18,243 nt of DNA, taken from assembly GCA_934650975.1 (NCBI GenBank), contig CAKUFW010000036.1, forward strand, positions 1 through 18,243, given 5' to 3'. Under the pieces are notes generated by a model. The model ran no database searches, was not told the DNA's origin, and saw nothing but the letters and a program-made list of their open reading frames with translations. Below, piece by piece: positions 1 to 5,392 of the stretch. The stretch's first letter is position 1, and the number at the start of each line of letters is the position of its first letter. The DNA is from an uncultured Collinsella sp. (GTDB lineage: Bacteria > Actinomycetota > Coriobacteriia > Coriobacteriales > Coriobacteriaceae). Position numbers and translations under genes: made by a program.

Positions 1-30
1 GGGCGGCATGTGTTGAAGGGAAGTACACCT

Positions 31-570
31 ATGGATTTTGAGAACTCCCAAACCAAGAAGAACCTCGAGACCGCTTTTGCCGGTGAGTCCCAGGCGCACA
101 CCAAGTATCGCTACTACGCATCCAAGGCCAAGAAGGATGGCTACGTTCAGATCTCGAATATCTTTGCCGAGACTGCGGGCAACGAGTCCGAGCACGCCAA
201 GCTGTGGTTTAAGTATCTGCACGACGGCGCCGTTCCCGATACCCTGGACAACCTGCGCGATGCTGCTGCGGGCGAGAACTACGAGTGGACGACGATGTAC
301 GACGAGTTTGCCAAGACCGCCGAGGAGGAGGGCTTTGCCGAGATCGCCGCGAAGTTCCGCGGCGTCGGTGCCGTCGAGAAGGCCCACGAGGAGCGCTACA
401 ACAAGCTTGTCGAGCGCATTGAGTCGGGCGAGGTGTTTGAGCGCGAGGGCGTAAAGGTGTGGAAGTGCCTGAACTGCGGGCACCTGCACGTGGGTGCCGA
501 GGCGCCCGAGGTGTGCCCGGTTTGTAACCACCCCAAGGCGTACTTTGAGGAGCAGGTGGTGAACTACTAG
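31..570 (+). CDS. Rubrerythrin (diiron peroxidase with C-terminal rubredoxin domain)
   Basis: This 179-aa protein is a typical-length rubrerythrin, a cytoplasmic non-haem iron enzyme that reduces hydrogen peroxide in anaerobes using electrons passed through its rubredoxin domain. The N-terminal ferritin-like four-helix domain (about residues 1-135) shows the diiron ligand blocks AGES (E19), NESEH (E52, H55), the AEEEG helix near 97-101 and EKAH (E116, H119). The C-terminal rubredoxin-like domain has C146-x2-C149 followed by C162-x2-C165, which would bind one iron. The ATG at 31 is chosen over an in-frame GTG at 10 because GAAGGGAAG (15-23) lies at good spacing before it. The promoter lies outside the window. 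The gene stands alone and is followed by palindromic DNA and a terminator hairpin. The family assignment is secure. The physiological electron donor cannot be read from the sequence. Confidence 0.96.
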   Translation: MDFENSQTKKNLETAFAGESQAHTKYRYYASKAKKDGYVQISNIFAETAGNESEHAKLWFKYLHDGAVPDTLDNLRDAAAGENYEWTTMYDEFAKTAEEEGFAEIAAKFRGVGAVEKAHEERYNKLVERIESGEVFEREGVKVWKCLNCGHLHVGAEAPEVCPVCNHPKAYFEEQVVNY

Positions 571-585
571 CGCTTGGCGCTGGCT

Positions 586-643
586 GCTGCGGAGCGCAGG
601 GCGGGGAAATACCTTTCCCTCTCGCTCACGGCTCCGCAGGGCA
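586..643. repeat. GC-rich intergenic repeat, left half (copy 1)
   Basis: The 20-nt word at 586-605 recurs exactly at 1556-1575. The segment 614-640 (CCCTCTCGCTCACGGCT and flanks) recurs almost unchanged at 689-715, and in shorter form at 1600-1616. Copy 1 has the left arm and loop-like core of the hairpins below but no matching right arm, so it looks truncated or interrupted by copy 2. It is probably transcribed into the 3' end of the rubrerythrin mRNA. Its function is unknown. Confidence 0.6.
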
Positions 644-667
644 ACTGCTGGCCTCGCCGCTCCGGGC

Positions 668-751
668 GTCAGGCCCGCGGCGTATCCCTTTCCCTCTCGC
701 TCACGGCTTCGCAGAGTCGCGCGAGGCAAAGGCATACGCCGCGGGTCTGAC
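668..751. repeat. GC-rich palindromic intergenic repeat (copy 2)
   Basis: The arms at 668-691 and 728-751 are inverted complements with 22 of 24 positions paired. They enclose a core that matches copy 1 (the CTCTCGCTCACGGCT region). As RNA this would be a very stable stem. It lies 98 nt after the rubrerythrin stop codon and before a terminator-like hairpin. Confidence 0.7.
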
Positions 752-794
752 GGCGCGGGCTTGCCAACGAGTTTTGGTTAATAGATTGGTTTGT

Positions 795-825
795 GTGCCG
801 CCCCTTTTGGGGCGGCACGTTTTGT
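795..825 (+). terminator. Intrinsic terminator hairpin
   Basis: A perfect 10-bp stem (GTGCCGCCCC at 795-804 with GGGGCGGCAC at 809-818) has a TTTT loop and is followed by GTTTTGT. It is the likely end of the rubrerythrin transcript, although it lies about 225 nt past the stop codon. A nearly identical hairpin occurs at 1709-1731. Confidence 0.75.
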
Positions 826-909
826 GTGGGGCCAGTTGGGGCGGCGCCATTGCTTAGGGGTACACTGGGTAGTGCTTTTGTTTTTTACTGCCTGATGGGG
901 TGTTTTGGT

Positions 910-1542
910 ATGGGTAAGAAGTCTCGGGCTCGGGTGGCTGCGACGGGGACTCGTAAGGATCCTGAGCGTCGGGTTGTTGAGGGCGGCGACGCCAAGCGTG
1001 CCGATAAGGAGAAGAAGGTTGGTGCGCATGCTCATCCTGAGTGGGCACCGTATTTGAATTCGGCTAGCGAGGATATGACTGCCAGACTGTTTACTTTGGT
1101 CGAGGTCATCTTGGGCGTGGTGCCTGTGGTGGTCATTGGCTTGTTCTTGGCTTCGAAGGATGCAACGAGCGTCGATAAGCTCACTGAGGTCTTTTCGCGG
1201 GATCCTTCGATGGTGGTTACGTTTATCTCTGCGTGCCTGCAGCCGTTTGTGGCGTACATGCTGTACATGGTCTATCGCAAGTACTGCGAGGGCGATGCGG
1301 GTTTTGTCGCCGGCAACCTGATCGGCCTTTTGTGCTCCGAGATCTTGCTGCTCAATATTCCGGGTGTCATAGGTATGGGCATCTTGCTGTGGCGCGTGTG
1401 GCGCAATATCGCTCCGCACTTCGAGAGCTGGCTGTTTGAGCGCCGTGTTGCGGGCGTACTGGCGGACATTGCCGGGTCGCTCGTGATCCTCGTCCTGGCG
1501 TTTTTGTGCGCCACCGCCACCCGAAACCTTGCGGGCATGTAA
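910..1542 (+). CDS. Conserved hypothetical four-helix membrane protein
   Basis: I do not recognise a named family for this 210-aa protein. The first 50 or so residues are very basic and hydrophilic (MGKKSRAR, then RKDPERR and KEKK). Four hydrophobic segments follow: one around LFTLVEVILGVVPVVVIGLF, one around MVVTFISACLQPFVAYMLY, a long one from FVAGNLIGLLC to ILLWRVW, and a last one around LADIAGSLVILVLAFLCA. The basic N-terminus suggests it stays in the cytoplasm. The ATG at 910 is preferred. An in-frame ATG at 895 would add five residues, and longer readings would start inside the upstream terminator hairpin. The ribosome binding site is weak (GGGG at 897-900). The gene stands alone between two copies of the same terminator hairpin. 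The reading frame is supported by its composition and membrane pattern; its function is not known. Confidence 0.75.
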   Translation: MGKKSRARVAATGTRKDPERRVVEGGDAKRADKEKKVGAHAHPEWAPYLNSASEDMTARLFTLVEVILGVVPVVVIGLFLASKDATSVDKLTEVFSRDPSMVVTFISACLQPFVAYMLYMVYRKYCEGDAGFVAGNLIGLLCSEILLLNIPGVIGMGILLWRVWRNIAPHFESWLFERRVAGVLADIAGSLVILVLAFLCATATRNLAGM

Positions 1543-1555
1543 TACGCCTTTGCTG

Positions 1556-1665
1556 GCTGCGGAGCGCAGGGCGGGAGGCCGGTTTGCCTTCCCTCCCCGT
1601 TCACGGCTCCGCAGGGTCGCGTTGAGGGAAGGCAAATCGGCCTCCCGCCCCGCGCTCCGGCGTTG
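1556..1665. repeat. GC-rich palindromic intergenic repeat (copy 3)
   Basis: The 34-nt arms at 1562-1595 and 1624-1657 pair at 32 of 34 positions. One exception becomes a G-U pair in + strand RNA. The left side shares 20 nt with copy 1 (1556-1575 = 586-605), and the loop carries the CACGGCTCCGCAGGG core seen at 628-641. It starts 13 nt after the stop codon of the membrane protein gene. Confidence 0.75.
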
Positions 1666-1708
1666 GGTCGTCGCGTGCTCACTTCAGAAAAGCTGATAAA
1701 AAATGTGT

Positions 1709-1737
1709 GTGCCGCCCCTTCGGGACGGCACGTTTTG
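1709..1737 (+). terminator. Intrinsic terminator hairpin, near-copy of 795-818
   Basis: The stem at 1709-1718 / 1722-1731 has 9 of 10 pairs, a TTC loop, and GTTTTGT after it. The hairpin and its flanks (TGTGTGCCGCCCCTT, then GGCACGTTTTGT) repeat the terminator at 795-818. It is the likely end of the 910-1542 transcript. Confidence 0.7.
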
Positions 1738-1744
1738 TATGGAG

Positions 1745-1948
1745 TGGACAGTTAGTTCAGATTTGTATTTTTCCAGCCGCTCGATGGCTGCCTTTTGGGC
1801 TCTTGGAGGCCTGTTGGGCGCCTTTTTATGCCCGCTGCACCCGACTTTGGGTCTTTGATGCCCGTTATGGGGACTAAAATGCGGCAAACGAAGTCTGTCG
1901 ACCCTTTTGTAGGGGGTTTGATTTATACATATCTGAACTAACTGTCCA
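1745..1948. mobile_element. 204-bp element with 24-bp terminal inverted repeats (MITE-like)
   Basis: The left end (1745-1768, beginning TGGACAGTTAGTTCAGAT) and right end (1925-1948) are inverted complements at 23 of 24 positions. The outer 18 positions are perfect. The interior of about 155 bp holds no convincing gene; a 67-codon minus-strand frame runs through it but extends beyond the element and lacks family features. The composition is lower in G/C than the flanking genes. No target-site duplication is visible: the flanks are TGGAG on the left and GGCTG on the right. Size and ends fit a non-autonomous transposable element, but a structured repeat with another function is equally open. Confidence 0.55.
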
Positions 1949-2230
1949 GGCTGCTTCGTTTGGGGCCATCACGCCTTGCTTGAGGTCCCTGTCTCCACAA
2001 TTTCCGTCAAGCTTTTGGTCAGGTTTTGGTTAGTTGGCGGGGTGGCGGAAGGGCAAAAGATCGTAATCGAAAAAAGCTCAGAGAAAGTGCTGGTAGGGGA
2101 GTTGTTGAGCTTTTCGACAGCTTTTGGTTAAAAGAAACTTTGCGACTATTGCCGCGGATAGCGTTGTCGTTGCCTTGGCCGTGCGGGATGCTGGTCGTAA
2201 GCGTCGAATGCTCCGATTTTGGAGGCCAGC
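1949..2230. other. Non-coding stretch upstream of the small membrane protein gene
   Basis: I see no gene here. The word AGCTTTTGGT occurs twice (2010-2019 and 2119-2128), and TTTTGGT a third time in between. No clear promoter or terminator could be placed. A + strand frame from about 2026 overlaps the real gene at 2231 in another frame and lacks support. Confidence 0.4.
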
Positions 2231-2647
2231 ATGGATCTGTTTCTCGAGACCCCGCAGCAACAAGCCGAACGCATGCTACGTCAGCAGCAACGGCTCATGG
2301 AGATGCAAATGCAAGGGGCGGCAGCCCAGCCCTTTGCGCAAAATGCCGCACCCGAGGTGGCGTCTGCGCCGGCGCCTGAAACGTATTCCGTGCAGCAGGA
2401 TTCGTATGCACAGGAGCTTGCGTTCGACAAGCGTCGCGCGCGTCGCCGCCGTTTGGGCCAACGGTTGCGTACACTGGCGATGATCGTGCTCATCCCGCTG
2501 GGGCTTGTCGCCATCTTCCTGGCCTCGTATGCCCTCACGTGCATCCTCAACGGCGCCTCGCCCAACGAAGTACTCCAACATCTGACAGCCCTAGGCCAGC
2601 GCCTGGGCGACGTCATAACAGCCATCCGCGCCGGTTGGGAGAGTTAG
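2231..2647 (+). CDS. Hypothetical small single-pass membrane protein
   Basis: This 138-aa protein belongs to no family I recognise. The first 70 residues are hydrophilic and rich in Gln, Met and Ala (for example TPQQQAERMLRQQQ, then MEMQMQ), with helical or coiled-coil character. A strongly basic stretch follows (DKRRARRRRLGQRLR, about residues 70-85). One clear membrane segment of about 26 residues comes next (TLAMIVLIPLGLVAIFLASY onward), then a short tail of about 30 residues. The basic residues before the helix suggest the N-terminus is cytoplasmic. The ATG at 2231 has a strong site, GGAGG at 2221-2225, five bases upstream; an in-frame TTG at 2219 has none. The architecture resembles small membrane-anchored regulatory or division-associated proteins, but that is only an analogy. 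Confidence 0.75.
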   Translation: MDLFLETPQQQAERMLRQQQRLMEMQMQGAAAQPFAQNAAPEVASAPAPETYSVQQDSYAQELAFDKRRARRRRLGQRLRTLAMIVLIPLGLVAIFLASYALTCILNGASPNEVLQHLTALGQRLGDVITAIRAGWES

Positions 2648-2769
2648 CGCTTGTCACATTAGGACTTCTGGGTGTAGGGATTATCGCCACGAGTAGAATT
2701 CTTGCATCCTGTGGGTCTTGTCGTGCGACTGAATAGTATTATCGAAGATAAATAATAATAGGATTTGCT
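2648..2769. promoter_or_regulatory. AT-rich leader before the nucleotidyltransferase gene
   Basis: The last 40 bases (TAGTATTATCGAAGATAAAT and on) are much richer in A/T than the surrounding DNA. They contain -10-like words (TAGTAT 2734-2739, TATTAT 2737-2742) but no -35 box at proper spacing. A promoter for the two-gene island probably lies here, though I cannot fix its position. A weak ribosome binding site (AGGA, 2760-2763) precedes the ATG at 2770. Confidence 0.35.
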
Positions 2770-3300
2770 ATGTATAAGCAGGATTTAGAGCAGACTCTTT
2801 TGGGCATTGACGAAGAGGCGGAGCTGGAAATAGGTCCAAGAGACGATAGGCCGAGCGTTGTATTGGTGGGAGGAAGCGCCTTCATGCTAAACGATGTGAC
2901 GAATCGGTCGGTTACACATGACATTGATGTGTTTGAGGCAGACAGGTGCCTCCGCGAGATCATAGCTCGATACCCCGAAGTGAATGGTATGGCGGTGGCA
3001 TATTGTAATCAGATGCCATTCAATTACGAAGATCGTTTGATTCCCTTGGATATTGGGGCGCGTTTTATCAGGTACTTTACGCCGTCCTTGGAGGACCTGG
3101 CGGTAATGAAGCTCTATGCCTGCCGTCCGAACGACATCGTCGATCTTCATAGTCAGGCATTCGTCGACCGACTTGATTGGGGGCTGCTCGAACGGCTTAT
3201 ATTCGACGAGGGAGAGGCGCTGGCGTCGTCGCCTTCGGAGCGGAGTTATCAAGAGATGGTCTGCGCATACAGGCAATACAAAAAGGAGGTGCTCGGTTGA
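2770..3300 (+). CDS. AbiEii/DUF6036-like nucleotidyltransferase (candidate toxin-antitoxin component)
   Basis: This 176-aa protein has the pattern of the minimal nucleotidyltransferases found in AbiE-type and related toxin-antitoxin systems. It has a GGS loop (residues 34-36), then THDIDV with the metal-binding pair D51 and D53, a possible third acidic residue in PLDIG (D94), and the downstream block LAVMKLYACRPNDIVDLH. In that block K114, D122 and D125 match the conserved K...R..D..D pattern of the family. In known relatives such proteins transfer nucleotides to tRNA or to a partner protein. It is the first gene of a pair: its stop overlaps the TTG start of the next gene by 4 nt (TTGA). Base composition is unusual for the window (26 G/C in 2881-2940, 24 in 3001-3060), which suggests recent acquisition. 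The fold is fairly sure. Whether it is toxin or antitoxin cannot be told from sequence. Confidence 0.8.
   Translation: MYKQDLEQTLLGIDEEAELEIGPRDDRPSVVLVGGSAFMLNDVTNRSVTHDIDVFEADRCLREIIARYPEVNGMAVAYCNQMPFNYEDRLIPLDIGARFIRYFTPSLEDLAVMKLYACRPNDIVDLHSQAFVDRLDWGLLERLIFDEGEALASSPSERSYQEMVCAYRQYKKEVLG
3283..3299 (+). promoter_or_regulatory. Ribosome binding site fixing a TTG start (AAGGAGGT)
   Basis: AAAGGAGGT ends at 3290, six bases before the TTG at 3297-3299, inside the last codons of the upstream gene. No ATG or GTG in this frame lies nearby with comparable spacing. An ATG in this frame at 3177 would overlap the upstream gene by 124 nt and has no such site. Confidence 0.8.
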
Positions 3301-3860
3301 ATCTGACTTTTGAGGGATTTTTGAAAGGCTATTGCCGAGAGCTATCCGGACAGCAGTCACTGAGTTTTAGGAAGCTTGTAAAGCAGGCAACAACGGTTGA
3401 GCCGCGCGTGGCGGAGCCTCTGTTTTTGCTCGCTTTAGCGCAAGGAAAAGCCGAATACGTTCTGGGTTTATCCGAGGGCTCGTGGATGGAAGAGGATTAC
3501 CGAGGCGTTTTGTCCTTGTACGATCAAGCGGGTAGCATGGCGTCTCTATGCGCCAAAAGTGAGCTCCCTAACCGTTATGCCAACGTTTGGCGTGCGTATA
3601 GAGCGGTAAAGGAAAAGCCAGTGGCGGACAGAAGGATCAACGCCCTGATGCGAAAAAGAACATTGGGAGCGCTAGGGAAGTCGGGCGTAACGCGCTACGG
3701 TCTCTGCCGCGATTTGAATCTGAATAAGGGAAACGTGTACGCATACTTAGCCGGTGATGACTCGAAGGTGAGCAGGAAGACAGCGCGCCGCATTATGGAA
3801 TATGCGGAGGAGAGAAGCGCCCAAGAAGGGGCCGAGCGCCCGGTGCGTGTGGCGGGGTAA
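3297..3860 (+). CDS. HTH-domain partner protein of the nucleotidyltransferase (candidate antitoxin/regulator)
   Basis: This 187-aa protein, read from TTG at 3297, has two parts. The N-terminal 110 residues are mostly helical by composition and match nothing I recognise (RKLVKQATT, then LFLLALAQGKAEYVLGL). The C-terminal part, about residues 115-172, looks like a helix-turn-helix: GVTRYGLCRDLNLNKGNVYA followed by a basic helix around SRKTARRIMEYAEE. In this HTH, Cys-Arg-Asp-Leu-Asn-Leu is the turn region and the following NKGNVYAYL would be the recognition helix. It is translationally coupled to the nucleotidyltransferase through a 4-nt overlap. In AbiE-like type IV systems a DNA-binding partner represses the operon and counteracts the enzyme, and that is the obvious hypothesis. 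However, known AbiEi proteins carry the wHTH at the N-terminus, so this would be a different design. It could also be an ordinary regulator. Confidence 0.75.
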   Translation: MNLTFEGFLKGYCRELSGQQSLSFRKLVKQATTVEPRVAEPLFLLALAQGKAEYVLGLSEGSWMEEDYRGVLSLYDQAGSMASLCAKSELPNRYANVWRAYRAVKEKPVADRRINALMRKRTLGALGKSGVTRYGLCRDLNLNKGNVYAYLAGDDSKVSRKTARRIMEYAEERSAQEGAERPVRVAG

Positions 3861-3911
3861 GATTGATCGCGGTTTTGATTGATAATCGATTGGGTTTGTT
3901 GGGCGGAAACT

Positions 3912-5267
3912 ATGTCTGCTATTGATATCGTGCTTGTTGTGATCGCCTTGGTGGCGGTGGGGGTTGCTGTGGCTTGTACTCTGCAACTCAAGGGCCTTCG
4001 CACCGAGCTGCGGGAGCGCGGCGATAGCGGGGCAGAGATGCTGGCTGCGCTCGAGCAGGCCAACAACGCGCTCGACACCCTGAACGTCGCGTTGGCAGAA
4101 ACCCGCCGCACGGCAAATGCCATCGCGCAGCAGCAGATGACCGATGCGGCCGTAGAGCAGCAGCGCTACCTGACCATCGCGCGTGAGTTCTCGCAGACTG
4201 GCGACCGTATGGATGACCTGCGCCGCGAGACGGCCCAACAGCTCGGTGCCAACCGCGAGGGCATCGAGCGCCGCCTGGACAAGGTGCGCGAGACGGTCGA
4301 TGCCCAGCTGGGCGCCATCCGCAAGGACAACAGCGTGCAGCTCGATCAGATGCGCGCGACGGTGGACGAGAAACTCTCCCGTACGCTCAACGATCGCCTG
4401 TCTGCATCGTTTAAGCAGGTGAGCGACCAGCTCGAGGCTGTGTACAAGGGCCTGGGCGATATGCAGTCCATTGCCACCGGCGTAGGCGACCTCAAGCGCG
4501 TGCTGGGCAACGTCAAGGCGCGTGGCATTTTGGGCGAGGTGCAGCTGGGTGCAATCCTGGCGGACATCCTTACGCCCGACCAGTATCTGGAAAATGTCGT
4601 CACCAAGCCTGGCGCCTCGGAGCGCGTTGAGTTTGCCGTCAAGCTGCCGGTGGACGAGGGCGATCCCGTGCTGCTGCCGATTGACTCCAAATTCCCGGGC
4701 GACGCGTACGAGCACTTGCTCGACGCACAAGAGTCGGGTGATGCCGAAGCTGTGGCCACCGCGCGCAAGACACTCGACGCCATGGTGAAACGCGAGGCAA
4801 AGGACATCTGCGAAAAGTACCTGAGCGTGCCCGCGACCACCAATTTTGGCATTATGTTCGTGCCGTTTGAGGGCCTGTACGCCGAGGTCGTCAGCCGCCC
4901 CGGGCTTATCGAGACCCTGGGCCGCGACTATCACGTCAACGTTGCCGGCCCCAGTACCATGGCGGCCATCCTCAACAGTCTGCAGATGAGCTACCAGACG
5001 TTTAGACTGCAAAAACGCACCGACGACGTGCTGCGCGTGCTCTCTGCCGTCAAGGCCGAGCTGCCGCGCTATCAGGCGGCGCTGCGCCGCGCCCAGCAGC
5101 AGATCGAGACCGCGGGTAAAACGGTCGAGGGCATCATCACCACGCGCACCAACGTTATGGAGCGCAAGCTCAAGGATATCGACGCGCTGGAAGACGCGCG
5201 GGAGGCCGACGAGATTTTGGGCTTGGAGTCCGCAGGCTTGCTCGCAGGCCAAAAAGACGAGGACTAG
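3912..5267 (+). CDS. rmuC: RmuC family DNA recombination protein
   Basis: This 451-aa protein has the full RmuC layout. It starts with an N-terminal membrane anchor (SAIDIVLVVIALVAVGVAVA, residues 2-21), followed by a long charged coiled-coil region (about 25-190, with many Arg/Glu/Gln heptads such as REGIERRLDKVRETVDAQL). The conserved nuclease-like core comes next, with KARGILGEVQLGAIL (about 202-216), LPIDSKFPG (about 254-262) and FGIMFVPFEGLYAE. A C-terminal helical segment ends the protein. In E. coli, rmuC mutants show altered recombination between inverted repeats, and the core is related to restriction-endonuclease folds. The ATG at 3912 is preceded by GGGCGGAAA; an in-frame ATG at 3879 has no such site. 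A strong terminator follows, so this is probably a single-gene unit. It is noteworthy, though possibly coincidental, that an inverted-repeat processing protein sits in a region full of inverted repeats. Confidence 0.95.
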   Translation: MSAIDIVLVVIALVAVGVAVACTLQLKGLRTELRERGDSGAEMLAALEQANNALDTLNVALAETRRTANAIAQQQMTDAAVEQQRYLTIAREFSQTGDRMDDLRRETAQQLGANREGIERRLDKVRETVDAQLGAIRKDNSVQLDQMRATVDEKLSRTLNDRLSASFKQVSDQLEAVYKGLGDMQSIATGVGDLKRVLGNVKARGILGEVQLGAILADILTPDQYLENVVTKPGASERVEFAVKLPVDEGDPVLLPIDSKFPGDAYEHLLDAQESGDAEAVATARKTLDAMVKREAKDICEKYLSVPATTNFGIMFVPFEGLYAEVVSRPGLIETLGRDYHVNVAGPSTMAAILNSLQMSYQTFRLQKRTDDVLRVLSAVKAELPRYQAALRRAQQQIETAGKTVEGIITTRTNVMERKLKDIDALEDAREADEILGLESAGLLAGQKDED

Positions 5268-5284
5268 CTGCATCTGACGGTGGA

Positions 5285-5317
5285 GCGCCTGCGCAAGCGC
5301 GGGGCGCGGGCGCTTTT
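5285..5317 (+). terminator. Intrinsic terminator of rmuC
   Basis: The stem at 5285-5294 / 5304-5313 has ten pairs, one of them T-G, and a 9-nt loop. It is followed by TTTT. It lies 18 nt after the rmuC stop codon. Confidence 0.8.
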
Positions 5318-5327
5318 CGCATCGTGC

Positions 5328-5358
5328 TTGCCTGAAGTGCGCTTTAGTGTGCAACAAT
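5328..5358 (+). promoter_or_regulatory. Possible promoter of the ABC exporter gene
   Basis: TTGCCT (5328-5333) and AACAAT (5353-5358) are separated by 19 nt and lie just after the rmuC terminator, 35 nt before the exporter start. The spacing is longer than ideal. Confidence 0.3.
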
Positions 5359-5392
5359 GGCGTCTCGCCCTATCAGACGCGAAAGGAAGACC

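Noticed and set aside
584..751. Repeated GC-rich words considered as a CRISPR-like array.
   Set aside because: The repeats are not regularly spaced, are palindromic hairpins of varying arms, and no cas genes are present.
778..1635. Minus-strand open frame of 285 codons opposite the membrane protein gene.
   Set aside because: Low-complexity basic translation running through a terminator and palindromes. The + strand frame has a coherent membrane-protein pattern.
1684..1887. 67-codon minus-strand frame through the 204-bp inverted-repeat element.
   Set aside because: It crosses the element boundary and a terminator hairpin and has no recognisable features. A small protein cannot be excluded but is not supported.
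1745..1948. Considered as a complete insertion sequence.
   Set aside because: At 204 bp with no transposase frame it can only be a non-autonomous or unrelated element.
2026..2379. Plus-strand frame of 117 codons before and into the small membrane protein gene.
   Set aside because: It overlaps the gene at 2231, which has a far better ribosome binding site and a membrane helix. Its own translation is cysteine/arginine-rich without pattern.
3747..5357. Long open frame on the minus strand (about 536 codons) opposite rmuC.
   Set aside because: It is a shadow of the G/C-biased third codon positions of rmuC. It has no family motif, and rmuC has clear motifs and a ribosome binding site.
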